In this document: one piece after another, positions 1-8,051 of the stretch
Layout: the number at the start of each line of letters is the position of its first letter
How positions within the stretch are numbered: the first letter of the stretch is position 1
Origin: Methylophilus sp. 42
GTDB lineage: Bacteria; Pseudomonadota; Gammaproteobacteria; Burkholderiales; Methylophilaceae
Assembly (NCBI RefSeq): GCF_000384155.1
Contig: NZ_KB913031.1
Coordinates: 2,239,092 to 2,303,091, forward strand
DNA length: 64,000 nt
Direction of reading: 5' to 3'
The notes under the pieces: generated by a model
Told to the model about the DNA's origin: nothing
Seen by the model: only the letters and a program-made list of their open reading frames with translations
Databases searched by the model: none
Position numbers and translations under genes: made by a program

Positions 1-50
1 ATATTCAGCGCGATCCATCTTGGCCCCTAGCATGTAAGGAGGAAGCTGCT

Positions 51-761
51 ATGCATTTAACCTATATAGTGATTTTCTCTTCACTGCTGGCACTGGGATG
101 CACCCACCAGATCCGTGATGAAAAACAGGCCTCGTTCCAAATCAAGCCCACGACAAATATCGAACTGGTCTCTGCCAGCTCAGCCGCTGACTACGACCAG
201 ATAGGCTTGAATTACGAACGACTCAACAATACCGAGATGGCGGTGGTCGCCTATCAAAAAGCGTTGCACCTGGAGCCGCAACATATTGCCAGCCTGCAAC
301 ACCTGAGTGCCTTGCTCATGCGCCACAATCGCACCGACGAAGCGATTGCAGCGCTGGAACAACTGGTCAGCGTTGAGCCCAGCGCCAAAAATTATAACAA
401 CCTCGGCTTTGCCTATATGCAGAAACAGGATTATGCCCATGCAGAAAAGGCCCTGCATGACGCAATCGCTGTGGATGGTCAGTACCTCAAAGCCCAAAAT
501 AACCTGGCGTTATTAGAAATGTCGGTGGCCGCCGGTAAAAATGAGCCGCAGGTCATCGCACAAGCGTCTGCCGCCAACCAACCGCCACCAGCCACCTTGC
601 AGCAGAAAGGTAAATATTTATACGGTCTGGCATATCAAAGCAGCCAGCCCGCTGCACCAGCAGATGAAGTGGTCATCGTCGATGCGCAACCAGCCAAAAA
701 GCAAGGGTCTGGTGCGTTAAGTGCAATATTGAAATTTCTCTCGCTGGCGCTACTACTCTGA
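51..761 (+). CDS. TPR lipoprotein, TadD-like
   Basis: This 236-aa protein begins with a lipoprotein signal whose lipobox LALGC puts the acylated Cys at about residue 17. Three or four tetratricopeptide repeats follow (about residues 45-165, for example YDQIGLNYERL and YNNLGFAYMQKQDYAHAEKA). A Pro/Ala/Gln-rich linker and a hydrophobic C-terminus end it. TPR lipoproteins of this size usually serve as TadD in Flp/tight-adherence pilus assembly, but no other tad gene is in view, so that name is inference. The start is fixed by the AAGGAGG at 36-42. The TAA inside that motif probably ends a preceding gene on the same strand. Confidence 0.75.
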   Translation: MHLTYIVIFSSLLALGCTHQIRDEKQASFQIKPTTNIELVSASSAADYDQIGLNYERLNNTEMAVVAYQKALHLEPQHIASLQHLSALLMRHNRTDEAIAALEQLVSVEPSAKNYNNLGFAYMQKQDYAHAEKALHDAIAVDGQYLKAQNNLALLEMSVAAGKNEPQVIAQASAANQPPPATLQQKGKYLYGLAYQSSQPAAPADEVVIVDAQPAKKQGSGALSAILKFLSLALLL

Positions 762-852
762 TCGTTTGTAGCCAAACGCGTGAATGTACATCGTTTTGCA
801 GTAGGTTGTGATTGGTATCACAAATATCACTCGCAGCCCCAAGACGCTGCAA

Positions 853-890
853 ACAAAAGGCCTGTCATCAAAAGTGGCAGGCCTTTTTGT
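853..890. terminator. bidirectional intrinsic terminator
   Basis: A hairpin built on AAAGGCCTGTCA and TGGCAGGCCTTT is flanked by an A-run on the left and a T-run on the right. It lies between the convergent TPR gene and amtB, so it can end transcription from both sides. Confidence 0.8.
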
Positions 891-937
891 TGGTTCAGGC
901 GCACAGAGAATCAGGCAGCACAATGATGTGTGACTGA

Positions 938-2128
938 TCAATCCCCAGACACTGAAGGAATCTTATGAATACTCAAATCTGCGCCGTCAAATTCCGACTC
1001 GGCATCCAGTCGAATACCTACCGTTTTTTTGATCAGGCCATACACAATGGCACCGCCGACCAGTGCAATGACGACGCCTGTGAGTGTGCCGATAAGTTGA
1101 CTGATAAAGCTGACACCGCCCATGCCGCCTAAAGCAGAACAGCCAAAAATACCGGCCGCCAAACCGCCCCAGGCGCCGCATAGGCCGTGCAGCGGCCAGA
1201 CACCCAGTACATCATCAATCTTCAGGCGGTTTTGAGTCATGGTAAATGCCCACACAAACAATGTGCCGGCAACGGCGCCGGTGACTAATGCGCCTAGCGG
1301 ATGCATCACGTCAGAGCCAGCACACACGGCCACCAACCCCGCCAGAGGTCCGTTATGTACGAAACCGGGGTCATTTTTACCTAGCACCAGGGCGGCCAGC
1401 GTGCCGCCAACCAGGGCCATCAGCGAATTGACGGCCACCAGACCTGAGATGTTTTGTATGGACTGCGCAGACATGACGTTAAAACCAAACCAGCCAACCG
1501 TAAGTATCCAAGCACCTAAAGCGAGAAAAGGGATGTTTGATGGTGGGTAAGCATGCAAGCGGCCGTCTTTGGTATAGCGCCCATTACGCGCACCGAGCAG
1601 GATAACCGCCGCCAGTGCAATCCAGCCGCCCATGGCATGCACCACGACTGAACCGGCAAAGTCATGAAAGCCTGCGCCAAAATTAGCTTTTAACCAGTCT
1701 TGAAAGCCGAAGTGGTTATTCCAGGCGATGCCCTCAAAAAACGGGTAGACAAAACCGACGATGAGAAAGGTGGCGGCCATTTGCGGATTGAATTTGGCGC
1801 GTTCGGCAATGCCGCCAGAGACAATCGCCGGGATAGCCGCGGCAAAGGTTAACAGGAAAAAGAATTTAACCAGGTCATAGCCACTTTTCGCGGCCAATAC
1901 ATCGGCGCCGCTGAAAAAATTGATGCCATAGGCAATGCTGTAACCAATGAAAAAATAGGCGATGGTAGACACACAAAAATCCACCATGATTTTGACCAGG
2001 GCATTGACCTGGTTTTTTTGACGTACAGTGCCGACCTCCAAAAAGGCAAATCCGGCATGCATTGCCAGCACCATAATGGCTCCAAGCAATACAAACAAGA
2101 CGTCATTCGCTGACACTAATGCTTCCAT
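938..2128 (-). CDS. amtB: ammonium transporter Amt/MEP family
   Basis: This 396-aa polytopic inner-membrane protein should conduct ammonium/ammonia as a trimer. About 11 hydrophobic segments are visible. The family pore residues are present: the HDFAGSVVVHAMGG stretch holds the conserved Asp and first pore His, and VLGVWPLHGLCGAWGG holds the second His. There is no glnK next to it, which is unusual because the PII gene normally accompanies amtB. The start is supported by GGAGAG just upstream. Upstream lie a sigma-54 promoter and an NtrC-like palindrome (listed separately), so nitrogen-limitation control is likely. Confidence 0.95.
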   Translation of the reverse strand: MEALVSANDVLFVLLGAIMVLAMHAGFAFLEVGTVRQKNQVNALVKIMVDFCVSTIAYFFIGYSIAYGINFFSGADVLAAKSGYDLVKFFFLLTFAAAIPAIVSGGIAERAKFNPQMAATFLIVGFVYPFFEGIAWNNHFGFQDWLKANFGAGFHDFAGSVVVHAMGGWIALAAVILLGARNGRYTKDGRLHAYPPSNIPFLALGAWILTVGWFGFNVMSAQSIQNISGLVAVNSLMALVGGTLAALVLGKNDPGFVHNGPLAGLVAVCAGSDVMHPLGALVTGAVAGTLFVWAFTMTQNRLKIDDVLGVWPLHGLCGAWGGLAAGIFGCSALGGMGGVSFISQLIGTLTGVVIALVGGAIVYGLIKKTVGIRLDAESEFDGADLSIHKIPSVSGD

Positions 2129-2234
2129 TTCGCTCTCCGACTAATAGTGGTGAAAGTTGGCGTTTTGCCTGATGGCACGCCTTATATTGAATACGCACTA
2201 TTAAAATGCGCACCAATTTAATGCGCATGGCTAA

Positions 2235-2250
2235 AGCAAATATCAGACCA
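2235..2250 (-). promoter_or_regulatory. sigma-54 promoter of amtB
   Basis: On the minus strand this reads TGGTCTGATATTTGCT, with GG and GC at the exact -24/-12 spacing and a perfect TTGC downstream element. The predicted start is near 2224, about 95 bases before the amtB start codon. The match to the upstream half (TGGCAC) is partial. Confidence 0.65.
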
Positions 2251-2330
2251 TTTTTATGTGATTGATTTTAAAGGCACTTACTTTGAGGACTACGCGAAAT
2301 TGCACCAAAACAGAACCAACAAAAGTGCAT

Positions 2331-2347
2331 TGCACATTTTTGGTGCA
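2331..2347. promoter_or_regulatory. NtrC-type binding site upstream of amtB
   Basis: TGCACATTTTTGGTGCA is a 17-base palindrome with the same half-sites and spacing as the known enterobacterial glnA NtrC site (TGCAC-N7-GTGCA). Its centre is about 115 bases upstream of the predicted sigma-54 start. A second half-site, TGCACCA, lies at 2301-2307. Confidence 0.7.
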
Positions 2348-2350
2348 ATT

Positions 2351-3025
2351 TTACATAATTTCTGGTGGCTGCAACTGTTTGAGCATTTCAACCGCATCAG
2401 GATGTGCCGCCCAAAAATAATAAAACTCGCGCACAGCATTTAAAAACAGGTGACGGGTATTTTTGAGGTTAAACAACGGCAAGGTTGCATCAGCAGTGAT
2501 ACGAAAGGCATTCTTTTCAGACAAGGGAGCTTCTCGCAGGCGTAACAACATCAGTTTCGCCATCCGCGTGCGCAGTTCAATATCCATTTCCTGCTTGTGC
2601 TCCATGGACTTGAGCGCTTTGACATAGCCATTGAGCGCCCACAACTCTGAAGTCTCAAACTTTTCAGACTGCAACGCTGGCCAGACGGACTGTAAATCAA
2701 TCACGGCCGGCTGCCAGCCGATAGGATGCAACTCAAAGCCAACCGACTCTGCATATTGCATCACGGCTTTCACATCCCCGCGCCAGAATGGGTAGAACTC
2801 GCGGATAATAGTGAGCAACTCAGGCCAGCGTTGTGCCGGTTTATCGTTCAGGCAATCATCAACCGCCTGGCGATAGGCCGTGCTGGTACACTCCTGATCT
2901 GCCAGCAAAGGACTTAACTCAGCCAGCAAGGCATCGCGTTGCGCCATAATGGCGGCATCCGCCCCCTTGCCATGCAATAAATTATAATAGGCTTGAATAG
3001 CGTCTGCTTCGCGACTTGAACTCAT
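2351..3025 (-). CDS. conserved protein of unknown function
   Basis: I do not recognise this gene. Starting at the ATG at 3025 (MSSSREADAIQAYYNL) it encodes about 224 residues. An in-frame extension to 3079 is possible but less likely. The protein is soluble and mostly helical, with no signal peptide or membrane segment. It has aromatic-rich stretches such as IREFYPFW and VREFYYFWAAHPDA that look like two diverged copies of one helical motif (about residues 70-80 and 200-215). Its stop lies just beside the NtrC site of the amtB promoter, so its 3' end and amtB control sit back to back. Confidence 0.7.
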   Translation of the reverse strand: MSSSREADAIQAYYNLLHGKGADAAIMAQRDALLAELSPLLADQECTSTAYRQAVDDCLNDKPAQRWPELLTIIREFYPFWRGDVKAVMQYAESVGFELHPIGWQPAVIDLQSVWPALQSEKFETSELWALNGYVKALKSMEHKQEMDIELRTRMAKLMLLRLREAPLSEKNAFRITADATLPLFNLKNTRHLFLNAVREFYYFWAAHPDAVEMLKQLQPPEIM

Positions 3026-3104
3026 GACAGGTTGCACTGATATAGGAATATGAACTTGAAACATCATACACTGAAACATATGATCGCTTTACGGGAGAAC
3101 AACA

Positions 3105-3413
3105 ATGGCTGAATGGGCTTTATTGGCCATTTTAATTGCAGGTGCATGGTTTTGGATGGACTCTGTCGCCAAACGCGAGGCGGCTTTAAAGATTGGACGC
3201 CAACTGGCAGAACGTTGCCATTTGCAGTTTTTAGACGAAACCGTTGCCTGCTCGCGCGTGGGCTTTGCCCGGGATGGCAATGGCCGCATGCAATTGCAGC
3301 GCACTTATACTTTTGACGTCTCCAGCCAGGGCATAGAACGCATGGCCTGCCATTTGCAACTGCGCGGCGCACAGCTGGTGGCCTGGCATATTCCGCCCTA
3401 CGCTGCACAGTAA
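3105..3413 (+). CDS. DUF3301 family membrane-anchored protein
   Basis: This 102-aa protein has one N-terminal membrane helix (about residues 4-20, WALLAILIAGAWFWMDS). A small domain follows with the family features REAALKIGRQLAERC, LDETVACSRVGFARDGNGR and QRTYTFDVS. This matches DUF3301, a short proteobacterial family of unknown role. It ends 5 bases before gluQ and is probably co-transcribed with it. Confidence 0.85.
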   Translation: MAEWALLAILIAGAWFWMDSVAKREAALKIGRQLAERCHLQFLDETVACSRVGFARDGNGRMQLQRTYTFDVSSQGIERMACHLQLRGAQLVAWHIPPYAAQ

Positions 3414-3418
3414 TCAAC

Positions 3419-4291
3419 ATGGTGGTTGGCCGCTTTGCTCCCTCGCCTACCGGGCCACTGCACTTTGGTTCACTGGTGGCCGCGGTTGCCAGCTATTGCG
3501 ATGCTAAAAGTCGTGGCGGGCAATGGCTGTTGCGCATAGAGGACGTTGATCAAACCAGGCACGTGGCGGGTGCCAGTGAAGCGATTATTCATACCCTGCA
3601 ACACTACGGCTTTGTGTGGGATGGCGAGATTGTTTATCAAAGCCAACGCAATGAATATTACCAAACGGCATTGCAGCAACTGCGCCAGCGCAGCCTGGCC
3701 TATCCCTGCACCTGCTCACGCAAAGAGATTACTGATTCCAGCACGCTGCTCGGCATAGAAGGAGCCATTTATCCCGGCACTTGTTTGCAGCATCCAACCA
3801 AACCAGGTGCAGCCGCTGCCTGGCGCATTAAAACGGACGCCCAGACCATCAGCTTTCAGGACCTCATTCAGGGCCACCAGCAACACCATATGGCGAGTGA
3901 CATTGGTGATTTTGTCGTTAAGCGCGCTGATGGACTGTTTAGCTATCAATTGGCGGTGGTGATAGATGACGCCTTGCAAGGCGTGACGCATATCGTACGT
4001 GGTGCTGATTTACTCAATTCCACAACGCGGCAAATTTACCTGCAACAATTACTCGGCTACCCCACGCCAATCTACGCCCATCTTCCATTGGTATTAAATG
4101 CCGACGGACAAAAATTGAGTAAACAGACATTGGCCACGGCATTACCTGAAGACAATCTCGTGGACACACTGGTCGCCGCACTCACTTTTCTGCAACAAGC
4201 CTTGCCGAAAAATGCACAATCGCTATCGCTGGCAAATCTATGGCAATGGGCGATAACGCACTGGCAGTTGCCAAAAATTACCAGCGCTTAA
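3419..4291 (+). CDS. gluQ: glutamyl-Q tRNA(Asp) synthetase
   Basis: This 290-aa paralogue of the glutamyl-tRNA synthetase catalytic core lacks the anticodon-binding half. It attaches glutamate to queuosine at the wobble base of tRNA(Asp). Visible signatures are the class I motif PSPTGPLHFGSL (residues 8-19), the Zn-binding YPCTCSRKEI with a later YPGTC, and the KMSKS-type loop QKLSKQT (about residue 236). Length and order match GluQRS. It lies between the DUF3301 gene and hslO on the same strand. Confidence 0.95.
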   Translation: MVVGRFAPSPTGPLHFGSLVAAVASYCDAKSRGGQWLLRIEDVDQTRHVAGASEAIIHTLQHYGFVWDGEIVYQSQRNEYYQTALQQLRQRSLAYPCTCSRKEITDSSTLLGIEGAIYPGTCLQHPTKPGAAAAWRIKTDAQTISFQDLIQGHQQHHMASDIGDFVVKRADGLFSYQLAVVIDDALQGVTHIVRGADLLNSTTRQIYLQQLLGYPTPIYAHLPLVLNADGQKLSKQTLATALPEDNLVDTLVAALTFLQQALPKNAQSLSLANLWQWAITHWQLPKITSA

Positions 4292-4326
4292 CAATCAGTT
4301 TTGCCTGCAAATGGTAAAATGTCGGT

Positions 4327-5199
4327 ATGAACCAAGATCGTAACCAAGACCAATTACACCCGTTTATTTTTGAGCAGTCTGCCGTGCGTGGCAACTGTGT
4401 GCAGCTTGACCAAAGCCTGTCGACTGCGCTTGAGCATCAGTCATTACCGCCCGCCCTGAAAAAAGCCATAGGCGAATTCACCGCCGCCAGCGTGCTGCTC
4501 ACTGCGACGCTCAAAATGCAGGGCAAACTGATTTTGCAATTGCAAAGCCAGGGCGCGCTGCAATTACTGGTGGTGGAATGTACCTCAAGGCTGAATATCC
4601 GTGCCACGGCCAAAGTCGGCGCCGAACTGCATGGCGACAACTTGACCGCCTGGCTCAAACAAGGGCAATTAGTGATTACGCTGATGCCAGAAGAAGGCGA
4701 GCCCTATCAAGGCATTGTGCCGCTAGAAGGTGACAACATCGCCAGCATGCTGGAGAACTACATGTTGCGCTCACAGCAAATCGATACCCGTTTATGGTTG
4801 GCGTCAGATGGCGAGCGCGCCTCAGGCCTGCTACTGCAAAAATTGCCGCAGCAACAAGAAAGTGACCTCGATTGCTGGAACCGTGTGCAGCACCTGGCAG
4901 GCACGGTCACCGAACAGGAGTTATTAGACCTGGACACGGTCACTCTGCTGCAGCGCCTGTTTGCAGAAGAAGATGTGCGCTTGTTCAGCGGCCGTGAAGT
5001 GCAAGCATTTTGTAGTTGCTCACAAACCAGCGTCACCAATATGCTGCAAATGCTGGGCATGGCCGAAGTACGCAGTATCATTGAAGAACAAGGCAGCGTG
5101 CAGATTCAATGTGACTTCTGCAACAAGCACTACGTGGTCGACGAGCAGGAAGCGCTGGCCCTATTTGACGAAGATGATGACCACGAGGTCACGCACTAA
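4327..5199 (+). CDS. hslO: redox-regulated chaperone Hsp33
   Basis: This 290-aa cytosolic holdase is activated when its C-terminal zinc centre is oxidised. The four zinc cysteines are all present as CSC (about residues 226-228) and CDFC (about residues 260-263). The body matches the Hsp33 fold and usual length. There is no Shine-Dalgarno sequence. A -10-like TAAAAT at 4315-4320 ends six bases before the ATG, so a leaderless transcript is possible. Confidence 0.95.
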   Translation: MNQDRNQDQLHPFIFEQSAVRGNCVQLDQSLSTALEHQSLPPALKKAIGEFTAASVLLTATLKMQGKLILQLQSQGALQLLVVECTSRLNIRATAKVGAELHGDNLTAWLKQGQLVITLMPEEGEPYQGIVPLEGDNIASMLENYMLRSQQIDTRLWLASDGERASGLLLQKLPQQQESDLDCWNRVQHLAGTVTEQELLDLDTVTLLQRLFAEEDVRLFSGREVQAFCSCSQTSVTNMLQMLGMAEVRSIIEEQGSVQIQCDFCNKHYVVDEQEALALFDEDDDHEVTH

Positions 5200-5213
5200 T
5201 ACCATTTAAACCA

Positions 5214-6008
5214 TTACCCAGCGAGCAAGCGTTGGCGCTGACACTCAAACAGCGCCACCGCAGTCGCGGCTGCGGCATTCAGTGATTCCAGCGCCAATGT
5301 TCCCTGATGCGCCATCGGAATGGTGATGCAGGTACTGACGGCAGATTGCAAGGCGGCAGAAATCCCCGCGCCTTCATTACCCACCGCAAACAACACCCGC
5401 TCACGCAAGGCTTGCTCATACAGACTCTCACCCTGCATGGTCAGCGCCAGCGTGTGGCCATCAAAACTGTGCACCACCTCAACAGCATCCACGCCTTCCA
5501 CCACCGGCAACACAAACTGTGCACCCTGCCCGCCGCGTAAAGCCTTAGGCGACCAGGCATCCGTACAGCCTTTGCTCAGGTAAGCCACCTGCACCCCGGC
5601 CGCAGCTGCGGTGCGTAATATACTGCCCAAATTACCGGGATCCTGAATATCTTCAATCAACAAGGCAAAATCAACCTTTTCAGGCAGCGCGGGTTCAGGA
5701 ATATCCACCAGCGCCATCACCCCACTGCTAGACGCCACCGGCGCCAGCTCGGCAAACATCAAGGTCGGCAGCAGCATGGTATCCACATCAGACAACTGCT
5801 GAATCAAACCAGTCGCTTCCACCGTACTATGGCCTTCCGGGATAATCAGCAAGCGCGGCTCACCATAGGTCTGGCAATATGCCTCAATTAAATGCACGCC
5901 CTCGAGCAGCGTTGACGCTGTTTTCCTGCGCTCACGAGACTGATCGAGCAGTTTGCGTAGCTGTTTGAAAACGGGATTATCGCGGGAGGTGATGTGTTTG
6001 AAGGCCAT
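5214..6008 (-). CDS. SpoU/TrmH-family RNA 2'-O-methyltransferase
   Basis: This 264-aa protein is a SPOUT methyltransferase using SAM, probably on 23S rRNA. The three family motifs are clear: LLIEDIQDPGNLGSILRTA (about residues 117-135), LFAVGNEGAGIS, and IPMAHQGTLALESLNAAAA near the C-terminus. An N-terminal substrate-binding domain precedes them. The exact target base cannot be read from sequence. It converges with hslO. Its start has no Shine-Dalgarno but has TATAAT seven bases upstream, inside an 18-bp sequence that recurs inverted in front of the rsuA-type gene. Confidence 0.9.
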   Translation of the reverse strand: MAFKHITSRDNPVFKQLRKLLDQSRERRKTASTLLEGVHLIEAYCQTYGEPRLLIIPEGHSTVEATGLIQQLSDVDTMLLPTLMFAELAPVASSSGVMALVDIPEPALPEKVDFALLIEDIQDPGNLGSILRTAAAAGVQVAYLSKGCTDAWSPKALRGGQGAQFVLPVVEGVDAVEVVHSFDGHTLALTMQGESLYEQALRERVLFAVGNEGAGISAALQSAVSTCITIPMAHQGTLALESLNAAAATAVALFECQRQRLLAG

Positions 6009-6012
6009 GGTG

Positions 6013-6030
6013 GGGATTATACGTGAATTG
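6013..6030 (-). promoter_or_regulatory. leaderless-type promoter of the SpoU gene (inverted copy)
   Basis: On the minus strand this is CAATTCACGTATAATCCC, with the -10 box TATAAT ending seven bases before the ATG at 6008. The identical 18 bases occur on the plus strand at 6832-6849 in front of the pseudouridine synthase gene. Confidence 0.55.
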
Positions 6031-6101
6031 CTTGGGTGGCTGATTTTGGGATTGGGAAGAAAGGTTATTCTTTAGCCATTCACCACTTGCACACCGCCAA
6101 A

Positions 6102-6723
6102 GTTCTTTTCGCCTTATTGGCGAGTTACTTTTTTTGCTTGCCCCAAAAAAGTAACCAAAAAGAGGGCACCCAGCCATCACGGCCTTCGGCTCCCTTGCGT
6201 TGCTCAACAAAATAAGCGGTCACGAAACTCGCCCTAGCAGCTTGCACACTACGCAAGCTGCCGCGGAGCTCAGACAGTCGCTCCCTCTACTCTTATTTTG
6301 TTTCCGCTACTCAGCGTGATGGGATGGGATTTATCTCATCTAACTTGCATGGATTTAGTTTGGACGGTTTAAAAACCGGATTCTTTTGTTAAACCTGCTA
6401 AACGATGGCACTCGTAGGTTTTCGGGGTCCCCATCTGCCGCGCCGAGCAACGCAGGGTTGGCGGGAGTCTTCGGCCATCGGCTGTCCGAGTTCCGCAACA
6501 AGCCACGTTCTGTGTGGCTTGTCAGGGCGAGTTTCGATGGACGCCCGGCAAGCCGAGTAGCACAGGAATCAAGCGGAAGTTGGGGTGTCTTGTTCTTTGC
6601 CTTCTTTCTTATGGACAAGCATAAGAAAGAATGGTCGCCGGAAAGGCGAAATAGATCGATCATAGAATAGTCTTAGCTTTGGGCAAGCAAAGAAAAGTAA
6701 CTCGCCAAAAAGGCGAAAAGAAA
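6102..6723. repeat. 622-bp composite inverted-repeat element
   Basis: The intergenic region is bounded by a long imperfect inverted repeat of about 42 bases: left arm 6102-6144, right arm 6681-6723. Each arm contains GGCGAGTTACTTTT (or its complement) and a GCTTGCCC end. Nested inside are further inverted pairs: CGAAACTCGCCCT at 6223-6235 with its exact complement at 6524-6536, and TGCGTTGCTC at 6197-6206 with GAGCAACGCA at 6445-6454. There is also a local hairpin, GCAGCTTGC/GCAAGCTGC, at 6237-6261. The open frames within it look accidental and encode no recognisable protein. It resembles dispersed non-coding repeats of proteobacteria, but I cannot count copies here. Confidence 0.75.
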
Positions 6724-6831
6724 CCTTCCAATCCAATACAATCGCGAGCAAAAAAATCCCTACAAGTAGTCACCCCACGTAAGAATGACCTTCTAGCACA
6801 TAAGAAACCCAGTCACACCAAAGCCCACTTC

Positions 6832-6849
6832 CAATTCACGTATAATCCC
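6832..6849 (+). promoter_or_regulatory. leaderless-type promoter of the rsuA-type gene
   Basis: CAATTCACGTATAATCCC carries a perfect -10 box (6841-6846) that ends six bases before the ATG at 6853, with no Shine-Dalgarno between them. It is an exact inverted copy of 6013-6030. Confidence 0.55.
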
Positions 6850-6852
6850 ATC

Positions 6853-7569
6853 ATGGCAAAAACATTAGATCTAGAACGTATCCTGCACCGTCAGGGCTTT
6901 GGCACGCGCAAGATGTGCCGCATTTTAATCATCAACGAAGAAGTCACCGTCAACGGTGAACTGTGCGATGACCCGGACGCCAAATTTGCTCTGGATGGCG
7001 ACCTGCATTTCACCGTTAATGGCGAGGCCTGGCAGTATCGCGAACATAGCTACCTGCTGATGCATAAACCTGCGCATTATGAATGCACGCACAAAACCCA
7101 GTTCCACCCAACCATTTACACGCTGCTGCCTGAGCCACTGGTAGAACGTGGGATTCAATGCATAGGCCGCCTGGATGAAGACACCACCGGTTTGATTCTG
7201 CTGTCGGATGATGGGCAGTTTATCCATAAAGTCAGCTCTCCCAAGCACCACGTGCCTAAAGTGTATGAAGTCACTTGCAAGCACGCCTTGAGTGCCGCCG
7301 ACCTTGAGCATTTGCTGGCTGGTGTCAAACTGATTGATGAGGAAGAAACCATTGCAGCACTGGCGGTGACCAGCATTTCTGCAACGGTGCTACACATGAC
7401 CCTGGCGGAGGGAAAATACCACCAAGTCAAACGCATGATTGCCGCGATTGGTAATCGTGTCGAGGCATTGAAACGCATCAAAATCGGTCAACTGGTATTG
7501 CCTGAAACATTGGCGGCTGGCCAGTGGCGCTGGCTGTCCGCCGAGGACTTAATCGCTGTCCAGTCTTGA
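6853..7569 (+). CDS. rsuA: RsuA-family 16S rRNA pseudouridine synthase
   Basis: This 238-aa protein has an S4 RNA-binding domain (residues 1-60, LERILHRQGFGTRKMC). The pseudouridine synthase core carries the catalytic motif GRLDEDTTGLILLSDDG (Asp about residue 108) and the late motif EGKYHQVKRMIAAIGNRVEAL. It should isomerise U516 of 16S rRNA. The frame is open back to 6679, but those extra 58 residues come from the repeat arm and unrelated intergenic sequence. The ATG at 6853 starts exactly where the S4 domain begins. Confidence 0.9.
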   Translation: MAKTLDLERILHRQGFGTRKMCRILIINEEVTVNGELCDDPDAKFALDGDLHFTVNGEAWQYREHSYLLMHKPAHYECTHKTQFHPTIYTLLPEPLVERGIQCIGRLDEDTTGLILLSDDGQFIHKVSSPKHHVPKVYEVTCKHALSAADLEHLLAGVKLIDEEETIAALAVTSISATVLHMTLAEGKYHQVKRMIAAIGNRVEALKRIKIGQLVLPETLAAGQWRWLSAEDLIAVQS

Positions 7570-7613
7570 TTTACGCGGCAGCCTTGAATCGCATCACTTA
7601 AAAAGGAAACTTT

Positions 7614-7937
7614 ATGACGTGGCTAACCCTGGTTATTGCTGGCTTGTTTGAAACGGCCTGGGCCATAGGATTGAAATATACGGATGGCTTTACCCGCTTC
7701 TGGCCTTCATTCTGGACCATTCTCGCCATGATTATCAGTGTCTGGTTACTGGGCCTCTGCGTCAAATCGTTGCCAGTCGGCACGGCTTATGCCGTCTGGG
7801 TGGGCATCGGTGCTGTGGGGACGGTGATTGGCGGTATCTGGCTGTTTAACGAGCCGGTATCTGCCTTGCGTATCATTAGCCTGGGCTTGATTATGGCGGG
7901 CATTATTGGTTTAAAACTCGCGACCACACAAGCATAA
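7614..7937 (+). CDS. sugE: SMR family exporter SugE/Gdx
   Basis: This 107-aa protein has four membrane helices and the SMR glutamate at residue 13 ([17 protein letters not shown]). The [15 protein letters not shown] and [15 protein letters not shown] stretches are typical of the SugE/Gdx branch, which exports guanidinium and some quaternary ammonium compounds as dimers. AAAGGAAA precedes the ATG. The 44-base gap upstream is too short for a guanidine riboswitch. Confidence 0.9.
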   Translation: MTWLTLVIAGLFETAWAIGLKYTDGFTRFWPSFWTILAMIISVWLLGLCVKSLPVGTAYAVWVGIGAVGTVIGGIWLFNEPVSALRIISLGLIMAGIIGLKLATTQA

Positions 7938-8051
7938 GCGCAGCCTTCTGCCTGTCAAAAACTCACCTGGAAAAACAGTTGTATTTTTTTGTATAAATCA
8001 TAAAAAACGCGGTATGATCGTTACAACATCCCTGTCAAAGGATCGAGTGCT

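Noticed and set aside
2258-2443. 61-aa plus-strand frame across the amtB control region
   Set aside because: No ribosome site, and it runs through the sigma-54/NtrC sites and into the antisense of the unknown gene.
6355-6670. Overlapping open frames of about 100 aa on both strands inside the 622-bp element
   Set aside because: They follow the inverted-repeat structure, have no ribosome sites and no domain-like composition; they look like spurious frames of a repeat.
6679-6852. N-terminal extension of the pseudouridine synthase
   Set aside because: The first 58 codons derive from the repeat arm and intergenic sequence; the S4 domain and promoter both point to the ATG at 6853.
7570-7613. Guanidine riboswitch before sugE
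   Set aside because: The gap is only 44 bases and shows no such structure.
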